Shown here piece by piece: positions 8,527 to 16,289 of a DNA stretch of 64,000 nucleotides. The notes below the pieces were generated by a model. That model was given only the letters and a program-made list of their open reading frames with translations, did not search any database and was not told the DNA's origin. Within the stretch, counting starts at the first letter, position 1, and every line of letters starts with the position of its first letter. A program made the position numbers and the translations under genes. The stretch is from Hyphomicrobium sp. LHD-15 (GTDB lineage Bacteria; Pseudomonadota; Alphaproteobacteria; Rhizobiales; Hyphomicrobiaceae): positions 668,501-732,500 of the forward strand of contig NZ_JAVIFT010000002.1 in NCBI RefSeq assembly GCF_031157355.1, read 5' to 3'.

Positions 8527-9096
8527 TCAGGCCGCCGCTTGCGCGGACGGCTGAGCCGGCTTCACCAGCGACAGTGCAACCGCCGCGCGGTGGATCAGCA
8601 CGAAGCCGACGTAGGCGACGAGGTTGATGGTCAGCACTTCGGTCACGATGGCGGTCGAGAACGCATCGCCTTCATAGCCGAAAGCAACTCCGGCTGCGTA
8701 AAGGCCGATCTGATAGACGACGAACGCCACAGCGAAGGCGACAACGAGAGCGACCGGCTCGGAGAGGCTCGCCTGTGTTGCGGCGCGAGCAGCGAGGTAG
8801 CCGAGGACGGCCGAAACGCCGATGGCCGCGCCCCAGGCGTAGCTGTCGGCAGTGTGCGGGTAGCTCAGCAGCACGAAGCCGACGAACTGGTTGGCCAGCC
8901 AGGAGACGATGACAAGGGCGAGGCCTTCGCCGCGTCCCATCTTGAGGGCGGCGAGAGCTGCGACGGCGGCCAGTGGCGCCGCGCAGGCGTAGGCGAAGCT
9001 GCCGACGACCGTCAGTCCCGCGATAAGAGCAATCCAGATGGCCGATCCCGTCTGGGAGGTGGTGAGGCTGCCGGTGGTTGCGGTCCTGTCGGTCAC
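8527..9096 (-). CDS. Small multi-pass membrane protein, co-transcribed with BtuF-like gene
   Basis: The 189-residue protein has about five or six hydrophobic helices (for example SAIWIALIAGLTVVGSFAYA, LVIVSWLANQFVGFVLL, VALVVAFAVAFVVYQIGL) and short loops, with an Ala/Pro-rich C-terminal tail. The start chosen is GTG at 9096, nine bases after AGGA; an upstream extension would begin inside the predicted -35 element, so it is unlikely. The family is not recognised. Position just before a BtuF-like binding protein suggests uptake of a cofactor, metal or vitamin, by analogy with small membrane permeases, but no motif proves this. Confidence 0.65.
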   Translation of the reverse strand: MTDRTATTGSLTTSQTGSAIWIALIAGLTVVGSFAYACAAPLAAVAALAALKMGRGEGLALVIVSWLANQFVGFVLLSYPHTADSYAWGAAIGVSAVLGYLAARAATQASLSEPVALVVAFAVAFVVYQIGLYAAGVAFGYEGDAFSTAIVTEVLTINLVAYVGFVLIHRAAVALSLVKPAQPSAQAAA

Positions 9097-9197
9097 GGGT
9101 GCGGTCCTTTTGTAAATTCGGTTTTCGCGTCGCTTTCGCCGGTTATCGGGCTTTCGGCCGATTGGCGCAAGCTGGCGCGCTGTCATTTCGTTTTCTA

Positions 9198-9225
9198 CCG
9201 ATACGACGCCGAGAAGCGCTGTCAA
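9198..9225 (-). promoter_or_regulatory. Candidate sigma-70 promoter and structured leader for 8527-9096
   Basis: On the minus strand TTGACA (9225-9220) is followed after 16 bases by TATCGG (9203-9198), a reasonable housekeeping promoter. Transcription would begin near 9191, leaving a leader of about 95 bases before the GTG at 9096. The leader can form hairpins (GCGC/GCGC near 9180-9165 and ATCGG/CCGAT near 9162-9145). I do not recognise a known riboswitch in it. Confidence 0.45.
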
Positions 9226-9310
9226 TCACGAAAGGGTGCGACAGGCCGTTCCCGCCGGATCCGGCGGGCAATTTAACCGGCGAAAATGGGGGCGTGTTCC
9301 GCCCGCCCTC

Positions 9311-10783
9311 TCAGGCGGCGAGGGCGGTTCGGGCGGCCGTCAGCCAACGCTTGATCCGCTCGATGTCTGGCACGGCGCCGTCGCGTAGCAGACGCTGGCC
9401 GGCGGGGGTCGCGGCGAAAGCGAGCACGTCGGCGCACAGTTTGGCTTCGTCTGCCTCGGCGAGGCGATCCTTGGTGCGATAGCCGGCCTGGGCAAGCAGC
9501 TCGGCGTGGGTGCCGCGAAGCTCGGGAATTTCAAGCATCAGCCGGCACTGGTCCTGCCAGAGCTGGATCGTGTCTGCCTTGACGTTGCGCGAGCGCAGCG
9601 CGTCGGCGGTCAAATAGGCCGATGCGGCGAGGAAGTCCGCGACGGTCTTGATGCCAAGAGGCGCCAAGCGCTCGGCCATTTTGGGGCCGATGGACGGCGC
9701 GCGCTCGATGTTGTCGCTCGTCGTGAGGCGGAATTTCGATGCTGCTTGACTGGGTGCGGGCGTATCCATCGTCGTGCTGGCGATGGCGATTTGGGGCTTC
9801 GAAACCGGGCTCGCCGCCTTCTTCGGGGTGGCGGAAATGGCGGCGGCGCGCTTCTCGGCTTGCGCCGCCCGGCGCGGGGCTTCGATTTCGGCTTCGTAGA
9901 GCTTGCGGACGACGCGGTCATCCTCGGGGAGGGTTGCCTCGACGCGGCCGGTGGCGTTGAGCTCGTCGTACATGGCGGTGACGATGCGGCGGTCCTCGGC
10001 ATCGGCGAGGCGTTTCGCGAGCATCTTGGCCGGGATTTTCACGGCGGCGAGCACCGTATCGAGCGTGAGGTCCACGTCGGGCGGGGTCACGGCGGCCTTC
10101 GCGAAGGCGCGATCCAGAACAGTGGCGAACGCGCCTGCGGCGTAGACAATCAGTTCGGCCAGGATCTTGCGGCTCAGCGCGTCGAGGCCGGCGGGCGGGT
10201 CGGAGACACCGGCGTTCAGATCGTAATGCGCGATGAGGGATTCGTAGTGCGGGTTGGCCTTCTCGGCCCCCCGGCAGACGAGATCGCGCAGCCAGGTTTC
10301 GCTGGTGTCCGCCGCGACGGCGATCTGGCCATGGGCGGCGACGCCTTGCTCCCGGAGGGCGTCGTAGCTCCGCGAGATCGACCATTCGGCGGCGCGATGA
10401 ATGCTGTTCTCGGCGTCCGACTGGCCGGTGTGAAAAGGCTGGATCGGGTCGGTGACATAGTGAGAGAGCACGCCGGCGTTCCAGACCGCCTGCTCCCAGT
10501 CCTGACGCGCGAGGGCTTCCGTCAGCTCGCCGAACCACTTCTCGGCCTTGTCGAGCGCGCCACCCCAATAGCCGTCGCGGACGTGAAGAACGTGATTCTT
10601 GAAGTCCTTGAACTGGTCGTCGGGGGCTTTCGAGCCCTCCATGTAGAGGCTTGCGTGCTTCAGGAATAGCCGTTGCCAGCCTTCGGCATCGGGGCCCTGC
10701 AACTGGCGCAGCGCGTCGAGCGCCAACTTGTGATGCGTGCCCTTGGCATGGGCGGCATAAACGATGCGAAACAGCAATGACAT
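9311..10783 (-). CDS. Zinc-dependent phospholipase C/S1-P1-like protein with C-terminal DUF4332
   Basis: The 490-residue protein joins two parts. Residues 1 to about 240 look like the helical zinc-dependent phospholipase C/S1-P1 nuclease fold, with conserved histidines in AHAKGTHHKLALDAL, AGVLSHYVTDPIQPFHTGQ and NSIHRAAEW. The region from about residue 350 to the end matches DUF4332, a helix-hairpin-helix-like domain (APSIGPKMAERLAPLGIKTV). A charged Ala/Lys/Pro linker lies between. No signal peptide is seen, although classic zinc phospholipases are secreted. The start at 10783 has GGGGA eight bases upstream; an in-frame GTG ten codons earlier is possible. It follows the dehalogenase-like gene by 105 bases on the same strand. 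Enzymatic activity and substrate are unknown. Confidence 0.75.
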   Translation of the reverse strand: MSLLFRIVYAAHAKGTHHKLALDALRQLQGPDAEGWQRLFLKHASLYMEGSKAPDDQFKDFKNHVLHVRDGYWGGALDKAEKWFGELTEALARQDWEQAVWNAGVLSHYVTDPIQPFHTGQSDAENSIHRAAEWSISRSYDALREQGVAAHGQIAVAADTSETWLRDLVCRGAEKANPHYESLIAHYDLNAGVSDPPAGLDALSRKILAELIVYAAGAFATVLDRAFAKAAVTPPDVDLTLDTVLAAVKIPAKMLAKRLADAEDRRIVTAMYDELNATGRVEATLPEDDRVVRKLYEAEIEAPRRAAQAEKRAAAISATPKKAASPVSKPQIAIASTTMDTPAPSQAASKFRLTTSDNIERAPSIGPKMAERLAPLGIKTVADFLAASAYLTADALRSRNVKADTIQLWQDQCRLMLEIPELRGTHAELLAQAGYRTKDRLAEADEAKLCADVLAFAATPAGQRLLRDGAVPDIERIKRWLTAARTALAA

Positions 10784-10888
10784 GCGGGCGTCCCCGGCGG
10801 TGATCTCGGTCACGGGAAATTGGGCCGAGTCGGCTTTGGGGAGAAGGCGCTGGGCGATAATCGCTGTGTATGAGACGGTACGCGGACC

Positions 10889-11776
10889 TTACAGAAAGCC
10901 CAGGAGCGCTTTCAGTGTGGCTTCGGGGGCTTCCTCGGGGAGGAAATGGCCGCAGTCGATGGCGTGCCCTTCCACCGAGGCCGCCGATTTTTCGCGCCAG
11001 GTGGCGAGCACGTTGAATTTCCGGGCGACGATCCCGCGTGCGCCCCACAGCGCCAGTAGTGGCATCGCGAGCTTGAGGCCTGCGGCATCGCTTTCCGCAT
11101 CGTGCGCGAGATCGATGGTGGCGGCGGCACGGTAGTCCTCGCAGGCGCCGTGGATCGCTGCCGGGTCGAACAGGGCTTCCTCGTAGTGGCGTAGGATCGC
11201 TTCGTCGAACGCACCTTCGGTACGACACCAAGAGGCGATGGTGTGGCGCAGATAGTGGCGCGTGTTGTTGGCGATCATGCGCTCGGGGAAATCCGCGGGC
11301 TGGATCAGGAAGAACCAGTGGTAGTAGGCCTCGGCGAAGACGCGGTCGGTCGCGGCGTACATGGTCGCGGTCGGCGCGATGTCGAGGAGGGCTACGCGCT
11401 CGACTGCATCTGGATGATCGAGGGCTAGCCGATGCGCGACACGGCCGCCGCGGTCGTGGCCAATCAGGCGGAAGCGGTCGAAGCCGAAGGCTTTCATGAG
11501 TGCGACCTGATCCGCGGCCATCGCGCGCTTGCTGTAGGCGGCATGATCGCCGCCGCCGGGCGGCTTGCTCGAACGGCCGTAGCCGCGCAGATCGGAGGCG
11601 ATCACCGTAAAGCGTTCAGCCAGTTGTGGCGCGATCTTGCGCCAGCAGGCGCTGGTCTCGGGAAAGCCGTGCAACAGAAGCAGCGGCGGGCCGGAGCCGC
11701 CTTTCCAGGCTGCGATCTCTATGCCGTTGCCGACGGGAACAGTGTGTGATGTAAAGCTCTCGAACTTTTCAAACAT
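10889..11776 (-). CDS. Alpha/beta hydrolase of the haloacetate dehalogenase family
   Basis: The 295-residue alpha/beta hydrolase carries the signature of fluoroacetate/haloacetate dehalogenases. The nucleophile motif GHDRGGR places D108, with R109 and R112 where the family binds carboxylate. D132 (ALLDIAP) fits the acid, H277 (CGHFLPEE) the base, and YYHWFFLIQP supplies H153 and W154, which bind halide in fluoroacetate dehalogenase. All expected residues are present, so hydrolytic dehalogenation of haloacetates is plausible, giving glycolate. Epoxide hydrolases share the fold but use two tyrosines in the cap. The protein is soluble and has no signal peptide. It lies 69 bases from, and divergent to, the FAH-family gene and is followed by the phospholipase-like gene. 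Confidence 0.88.
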   Translation of the reverse strand: MFEKFESFTSHTVPVGNGIEIAAWKGGSGPPLLLLHGFPETSACWRKIAPQLAERFTVIASDLRGYGRSSKPPGGGDHAAYSKRAMAADQVALMKAFGFDRFRLIGHDRGGRVAHRLALDHPDAVERVALLDIAPTATMYAATDRVFAEAYYHWFFLIQPADFPERMIANNTRHYLRHTIASWCRTEGAFDEAILRHYEEALFDPAAIHGACEDYRAAATIDLAHDAESDAAGLKLAMPLLALWGARGIVARKFNVLATWREKSAASVEGHAIDCGHFLPEEAPEATLKALLGFL

Positions 11777-11845
11777 CGGGGCGGCCTGCGTTAACTTTTG
11801 CGCCGATCCTACGACAGCTCGTCTCAGATCAGGGGGACTTTATCC

Positions 11846-12694
11846 ATGAAGCTTGTGCGGTTCGGCTCCAAGGGCTCGGAGAAGCCCGGTCTCGTCGACA
11901 AGGACGGGAAGATCCGCGATCTCTCGCAGCATGTCGCCGACATCACCGGCGAGACGCTGTCGCCGGAGAGCCTGGCCAAGCTTAAGGCGATCGACCCTGC
12001 CTCGCTGCCGCTCGCTCCGGAAGGCGTGCGGATCGGGCAGCCGGTTGCGCGCCCGTGGAGCTTCATCGCGATCGGTCTCAACTATGCCGACCACGCCAAG
12101 GAAGCGGGCCTCGAGATCCCGTCCGAGCCGATCATTTTCAACAAGCTCGGCAACACGGTTTCCGGGCCGTTCGACGACGTGATCTACCCCAAGAATTCCG
12201 ACCGCATGGATTGGGAACTCGAGCTGGCGTTCGTCATCGGCAAGCGTGCGCGCTATGTCGAAGAAAAGGACGCGATGGATTACGTCGCAGGTTATGCGAT
12301 CTGCAACGACGTGTCGGAGCGGCGCTTCCAGATGAAGCGCAACGGCCAGTGGTTCAAGGGCAAGGCCGCGGAAACCTTCGGACCGCTCGGGCCGTGGCTC
12401 GTCACCACGGACGAGGTGCCTGATCCCTCGAACCTCGCGATGTCGCTCGCGGTGAACGGGGATGTCAAGCAGCAGGGCTCGACCGCGACGATGATCTTCT
12501 CAATCCCGTATCTCGTCGCCTACATCACGCAGTTCTGCGTGCTGGAGCCGGGCGACGTGGTGACGACGGGTACGCCGCCGGGTGTCGGCTCGGTGATGAA
12601 GCCGCCTCAGTATCTCAAGGCGGGCGACGTGATGGAGCTCACCATCGAAGGGCTCGGTGTGCAGCGCCAGACCGTGGTGCCGTTTACGGGGTGA
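11846..12694 (+). CDS. Fumarylacetoacetate hydrolase (FAH) family protein
   Basis: The 282-residue protein has the C-terminal FAH fold: FIAIGLNYADHAKEAG near residue 73, IIFNKLGNTVSGP near 96, and metal ligands fitting E124, E126 (DWELELAFVIGK) and D155 (CNDVSER). The late block GDVVTTGTPPGVGSVM is typical. Family members hydrolyse or decarboxylate C-C bonds in ring-cleavage products, or act as acylpyruvases or oxaloacetate decarboxylases; sequence alone does not choose. The N-terminal 60 residues form the usual family extension (MKLVRFGS...GLVDKDGKIRDL). The start at 11846 follows AGGGGGA. It stands alone between divergent and downstream genes; no aromatic degradation cluster is seen. Confidence 0.88.
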   Translation: MKLVRFGSKGSEKPGLVDKDGKIRDLSQHVADITGETLSPESLAKLKAIDPASLPLAPEGVRIGQPVARPWSFIAIGLNYADHAKEAGLEIPSEPIIFNKLGNTVSGPFDDVIYPKNSDRMDWELELAFVIGKRARYVEEKDAMDYVAGYAICNDVSERRFQMKRNGQWFKGKAAETFGPLGPWLVTTDEVPDPSNLAMSLAVNGDVKQQGSTATMIFSIPYLVAYITQFCVLEPGDVVTTGTPPGVGSVMKPPQYLKAGDVMELTIEGLGVQRQTVVPFTG

Positions 12695-12782
12695 GGGCGT
12701 TCGCAGCCCCTATCTTTCGTCTTCGAGCGGGCGCACCGAAAAAGGTGTCGATCCGGGCGCGGCTTCCCGATATGCAGGCGGG

Positions 12783-13898
12783 ATGACGACAGACGGCCAT
12801 TTCGAGATCTTCCTGGCAACCTCCCCGGGTCTGGAATCCGCGCTTTGTGCAGAGGCGCGGGCGAACGGATTCAAGGGCGCGAAGACGATCAGCGGCGGCG
12901 TGACGTTCAAGGGCGGCTGGCCCGACGTCTGGCGCGCGAACCTCGACGTGCGGGGCGCCAACCGCGTGATCGCCAGCATCGGCGCGTTCCGGGTTTTGCA
13001 TCTGGCGCAGCTCGACAAGCGTGCGCGCCGTTTCGCGTGGGGCGATATCCTGCGCAAGGATGTGCCGTTCCGCGTAGAAGCCACCTGCAAGAGTTCTCGC
13101 ATCTATCACTCGGGAGCTGCGGCGCAGCGGATCGAAACGGCGATCCGCGAAGAACTCGGCGCGGCGGTTTCGCCGGATGCAGACGTTTGCGTCAGAGCGC
13201 GTATCGAGGACGATCTCTGCACGCTCGGCGTCGATACGTCGGGCGAGCTTCTGCACAAGCGCGGCTACAAGGAAGCCGTCAACAAAGCGCCGATGCGGGA
13301 GACCATGGCGTCGCTGTTCCTGCGCCAATGCGGATATGACGGGAGCGAGCCGGTTGTCGATCCGATGTGCGGGTCGGGGACGTTCGTCATCGAGGCGGCG
13401 GAAATCGCGGCTGGTCTCAAGCCGGGCCGTGCGCGGCACTTCGCATTCGAGCAATTCGCCAACTTCGATGCGGAAGCTTGGCAGCGGATGCGGGACGCAA
13501 CCAGCGCCGCGACGCCTTCGATCCGGTTTTTCGGGAGCGATCGCGATGCCGGGGCGATCGAGATGAGCCGGGCTAATGCGGAGCGTGCGGGCGTCGCCGA
13601 ACTGACCGAGTTTCGGCAACACGCGATCAGCGCGCTGGTTGCGCCCGCCGGGCCGCCGGGTCTCGTCATCGTCAACCCGCCCTACGGTACGCGCATCGGC
13701 GAGAAGGCGCGCCTGCAATCGCTCTACCGCTCGCTCGGGCAAACGCTGCGGGAGCGGTTTGCCGGCTGGCGCGTCGGCCTGATCACGAGCGAGGCCTCAC
13801 TCGCCAAGGCGTGCGGCTTGCCGTTCAAGCCGCCGGGGCCGCCGGTCTCGCATGGCGGGCTGCGCGTGACGCTGTTCCTGACCGGTCCGCTCCCCTGA
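12783..13898 (+). CDS. THUMP-domain class I SAM-dependent RNA methyltransferase (RlmL-type)
   Basis: The 371-residue protein has an N-terminal ferredoxin-like/THUMP region (about residues 5-160, including FEIFLATSPGLESALCAEA and RVEATCKSSRIYHSGAAAQR) and a Rossmann methyltransferase domain. SAM motif I is DPMCGSGTF near residue 193 and the catalytic NPPYG lies near residue 298, which indicates N2-guanine methylation of RNA. The likely substrate is 23S rRNA, as for the N-terminal half of RlmL, but tRNA (Trm14-like) is possible. The start at 12783 is preferred over upstream in-frame starts, which would run into the intergenic region after the FAH gene. The gene is convergent with tonB. Confidence 0.87.
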   Translation: MTTDGHFEIFLATSPGLESALCAEARANGFKGAKTISGGVTFKGGWPDVWRANLDVRGANRVIASIGAFRVLHLAQLDKRARRFAWGDILRKDVPFRVEATCKSSRIYHSGAAAQRIETAIREELGAAVSPDADVCVRARIEDDLCTLGVDTSGELLHKRGYKEAVNKAPMRETMASLFLRQCGYDGSEPVVDPMCGSGTFVIEAAEIAAGLKPGRARHFAFEQFANFDAEAWQRMRDATSAATPSIRFFGSDRDAGAIEMSRANAERAGVAELTEFRQHAISALVAPAGPPGLVIVNPPYGTRIGEKARLQSLYRSLGQTLRERFAGWRVGLITSEASLAKACGLPFKPPGPPVSHGGLRVTLFLTGPLP

Positions 13899-13920
13899 GG
13901 AGCAGCCGGTTGTCGCGCAA

Positions 13921-14637
13921 TCAGCGCACCGAGAACTTGAAGGGGATGGAGACGACCAGCGGGCCGGCGTGGTTTGCTTCCGAAGGCATGGCCGGGAACG
14001 GCGCGGCGCGGTCGATCGAGGCGACAGCCGCGTCATCCAGCAGCTTCGAGCCTGAGCTGGTCGCGATCTCGCGTGAGATCAATTCACCCTGGGGGCCGAC
14101 CGTGAAGCGCACCACGACGGTTCCCACCTCGCGCGAGCGCGGGTTCAACTTCTTCTTGGTGATGTGCGTGAAAAGCCGTCCGCGATAGGCGGACAGGGCG
14201 GTTGCGCTACCGCCGGATTGCTTTGCGCCGGCAGCTTGCTGCTCTTCGATCGGGACTTCGAGCTGCTCGACGGCCGCGACCTTTTCCTCGGGCTGGGGCT
14301 CCTTGAGCTCTTCCGGCTCCGGCTCGCGGACGATCTTTTCCTGCTCGGGGCCGGTTTCGGAGCCGATGACGTGCTGGACGTCTTCCTCGATCGGCTTCAC
14401 CTCCTCGACGGGAGGTGCGGCCTGGAGCACAGGAGGCGGGGCTTCGACGGCCGTGACGTTGACCTCGGCCTCGCCCGTCTTGTCCAGCCCCTCGATCGAG
14501 ATGCCCTGCTCGACGACGAAGGTGTCGTCACCCGACCCTTCGTCCAGCGCCGCGCCGCCAGGCGAGATCATGAAAAAGCCGGCGACGGCGCCATGCACCG
14601 CGAAAGAGACCAGCCATGTGACAGCCCGTAGTGACAT
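13921..14637 (-). CDS. tonB: TonB energy transducer
   Basis: The 238-residue protein has one N-terminal membrane anchor (about residues 5-25), a periplasmic linker rich in Pro and Glu (about 65-125, with EEVKPIEEDVQ and PEPEELKEPQPEEK), and a C-terminal TonB domain starting at LSAYRGRLFTHITKKKLNPR, with VVVRFTVGPQGELIS. TonB carries energy from the inner-membrane ExbB-ExbD motor to outer-membrane receptors. It is the last gene of an exbB-exbD-tonB unit, with 24 bases after exbD. The two TonB-dependent receptors on the other side of 16290-16979 are obvious partners. The SAYRGRL-xH-I signature with a following Arg/Lys patch is that of the TonB family in Rhizobiales. Confidence 0.92.
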   Translation of the reverse strand: MSLRAVTWLVSFAVHGAVAGFFMISPGGAALDEGSGDDTFVVEQGISIEGLDKTGEAEVNVTAVEAPPPVLQAAPPVEEVKPIEEDVQHVIGSETGPEQEKIVREPEPEELKEPQPEEKVAAVEQLEVPIEEQQAAGAKQSGGSATALSAYRGRLFTHITKKKLNPRSREVGTVVVRFTVGPQGELISREIATSSGSKLLDDAAVASIDRAAPFPAMPSEANHAGPLVVSIPFKFSVR

Positions 14638-14661
14638 CGAACGAGGCGGCTCCGTACCGAT

Positions 14662-15114
14662 TTACTGTGCGCCTTTGGGTTTCGGCTGTGAGAGCAGCGA
14701 CACGCGTCCGTAGCCGCTTTCGCCGACCCGACCCAGGACGTCCATCACATCGCCGTAGTTGCTCTTCTTGTCGGCGCGAACATAGACGACGGTATCGCCT
14801 TCGGCGGCGCGCAAGTCCCGCAGCCTCGACACCAGCGTGTCGTTGGTGACCTGCTCGTCGCGAATGTAGAGCCCGCCGTCGCCGGCGAGCGAAACGACCA
14901 TGGCCTTCTTGGACTGGCTGACGCGGGCCGCTGACGTATTGGGAAGCTCGAGCGGAACCCCGGCGACCATCAAAGGTGCGGCGACCATGAAAATGATCAG
15001 CAACACCAGCATCACGTCCACCATCGGCGTAATGTTTATTTCGGCCATCGGCCGGTAGCTGACGTCATCGTCGTCGCCGCCCGGGGGCGCGGTATTTCCA
15101 GCCGCCATTCCCAT
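14662..15114 (-). CDS. exbD: ExbD biopolymer transport protein
   Basis: The 150-residue protein has a short cytoplasmic N-terminus, one transmembrane helix (about residues 32-53) beginning at INITPMVDVMLVLLIIFMVA, and a periplasmic domain. The aspartate in PMVDVML is the conserved proton-path residue of ExbD/TolR. The domain end, GRVGESGYGRVSLLSQPK, is typical. Its ATG shares one base with the exbB stop codon, so translation is coupled. It works with ExbB to energise TonB. TolR is the alternative, but no tolA/tolB is present and a tonB gene follows. Confidence 0.94.
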   Translation of the reverse strand: MGMAAGNTAPPGGDDDDVSYRPMAEINITPMVDVMLVLLIIFMVAAPLMVAGVPLELPNTSAARVSQSKKAMVVSLAGDGGLYIRDEQVTNDTLVSRLRDLRAAEGDTVVYVRADKKSNYGDVMDVLGRVGESGYGRVSLLSQPKPKGAQ

Positions 15115-15833
15115 CAGAGAGACTTTCCTGCGGCGCGCAAAGTATCCGTGCCGGTTGCGGCCCGACCGAAGCCTTCGGACTGCGGACGCGAGAGGCGCTT
15201 GGCGAGCTCGGCAATGGTGGTGCTGCCGCGATTGGCCCCGCGTCCGAGCGACACCGAGATCATGTTGTAAGCCATGACGGCGGGGATGGCGGCGGCGAGG
15301 CCGAGGGCTGTCGCGAACAGTGCTTCAGCGATGCCGGGCGCAACGACCGCCAGCGAGGTGTCCTTCTGCTGGGCGATCGACGTGAAGCTGTTCATGATGC
15401 CCCAGACGGTTCCAAACAGGCCGATGAACGGGGCTGCGGAGCCGACGGTCGCCAAGAACGGTAAGCCGACCTCAAGCCGCTGCAACTCACCCTTGAGGGC
15501 CGAGCGCATAGCGCGTTCGAGGCGGGCGCGCAGATCGCTGCGGCTTTCATTGCGGCTGGCGCCGTCGTCGGCCTCGTTATGGGCGGCCGAGAGCAGCGTG
15601 CGCACGAGACCGCGCGGAGCCTCGGCGAGGTTCTCGTCGCTCACTGTATGTTCGAGGCGCTTCAGGTCCCGGCCGAGCCGCATGAGGCGGATCGACTTTT
15701 CGAGAATGATCGCCCAGCATGCGACGGAAGCGATGACCAGCAGCGCCATCACCGTCTTTACGACGGGGTCGGCTTGCAGGATGAGGCCGTAAATCGAAAA
15801 ATCGTGACCGGCTGCGGCAGTAATCTGCTCCAC
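15114..15833 (-). CDS. exbB: ExbB/TolQ-family proton channel protein
   Basis: The 239-residue MotA/TolQ/ExbB-family protein has three transmembrane helices: about residues 20-42 (ACWAIILEKS), 130-155 (PFLATVGSAAPFIGLFGTVWG) and 175-200 (IAEALFATALGLAAAIPAVM). The conserved GSAAPFIGLFGTVWGIM and ALFATALGLAAAIPAV motifs line the proton path with ExbD. The start is GTG at 15833, with AAGGG about eight bases upstream. The upstream gene (15849..16289) ends 15 bases before it, and exbD overlaps its end, so the order is unknown-exbB-exbD-tonB. Confidence 0.94.
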   Translation of the reverse strand: MEQITAAAGHDFSIYGLILQADPVVKTVMALLVIASVACWAIILEKSIRLMRLGRDLKRLEHTVSDENLAEAPRGLVRTLLSAAHNEADDGASRNESRSDLRARLERAMRSALKGELQRLEVGLPFLATVGSAAPFIGLFGTVWGIMNSFTSIAQQKDTSLAVVAPGIAEALFATALGLAAAIPAVMAYNMISVSLGRGANRGSTTIAELAKRLSRPQSEGFGRAATGTDTLRAAGKSL

Positions 15834-15848
15834 GGCGATACCCTTTAC

Positions 15849-16289
15849 CTACTTCGACAACTGGACGCTGGTGAGCGACTTGACGGTCATTCCGGCGAGG
15901 CAATTCTCGATCGGACCTGCCTCGGCTTTGCACTCGACGATATCGTTGATCAGGAAGCTTCCGATCTTGTCGCAGGGGATGTTGTCGAGATCGAAAAGTT
16001 TCACGGTGCGCTTTTGCGGCTTGAGCGGGGCCAAATCCATGGCGAAACGCCGGCCGATCACGCCGTCCTGCTGAAACAGCACGATGTCGAGCTTGTAGGA
16101 CTGGTAGGAAGTCGCTTCGTCGTTCTGGACGACGACGTAAGCGCGGCAGCCGGCCCCTTGCGGCTCCAGCTTGTTCAGCTCGACGGTGAGTTTGGGCGGC
16201 TCTGCCGATGCGGGGGCGGCGCACAAGGAGAGGAATGCGAGCGCTACAAAGCCGAGGGCAGTGCCTCTGGCACAAATGGGCCGGTTCAA
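15849..16289 (-). CDS. Periplasmic hypothetical protein, first gene of the exbB-exbD-tonB unit
   Basis: The 146-residue protein has a signal peptide (hydrophobic stretch at about 12-25, cleavage probably after ASA) and a mature domain of about 115 residues that looks beta-rich. It has three conserved-looking cysteines (GAGCRAYVVVQN, NIPCDKIGSF, EAGPIENCL) and a further one in IVECKAE. I do not recognise the family. The start is TTG at 16289, supported by a strong AGGAGG five bases upstream. Its position 15 bases before exbB suggests a role with the TonB motor or its receptors, for example as a periplasmic accessory protein. The inference comes from position only. Confidence 0.72.
   Translation of the reverse strand: MNRPICARGTALGFVALAFLSLCAAPASAEPPKLTVELNKLEPQGAGCRAYVVVQNDEATSYQSYKLDIVLFQQDGVIGRRFAMDLAPLKPQKRTVKLFDLDNIPCDKIGSFLINDIVECKAEAGPIENCLAGMTVKSLTSVQLSK

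Noticed and set aside
9251-9268. 18-bp palindrome CCCGCCGGATCCGGCGGG as a terminator
   Set aside because: It is a perfect palindrome but has no T-run on either side and lies upstream of a promoter; it may be an operator, but evidence is too thin.
9097-9310. Cobalamin riboswitch before the BtuF-like operon
   Set aside because: The conserved cobalamin core and B12-box sequences were not found in the leader; only generic hairpins are visible.
9506-10669. 387-codon plus-strand frame opposite the phospholipase-like gene
   Set aside because: Antisense shadow; the minus-strand frame has recognisable domains and a ribosome site.
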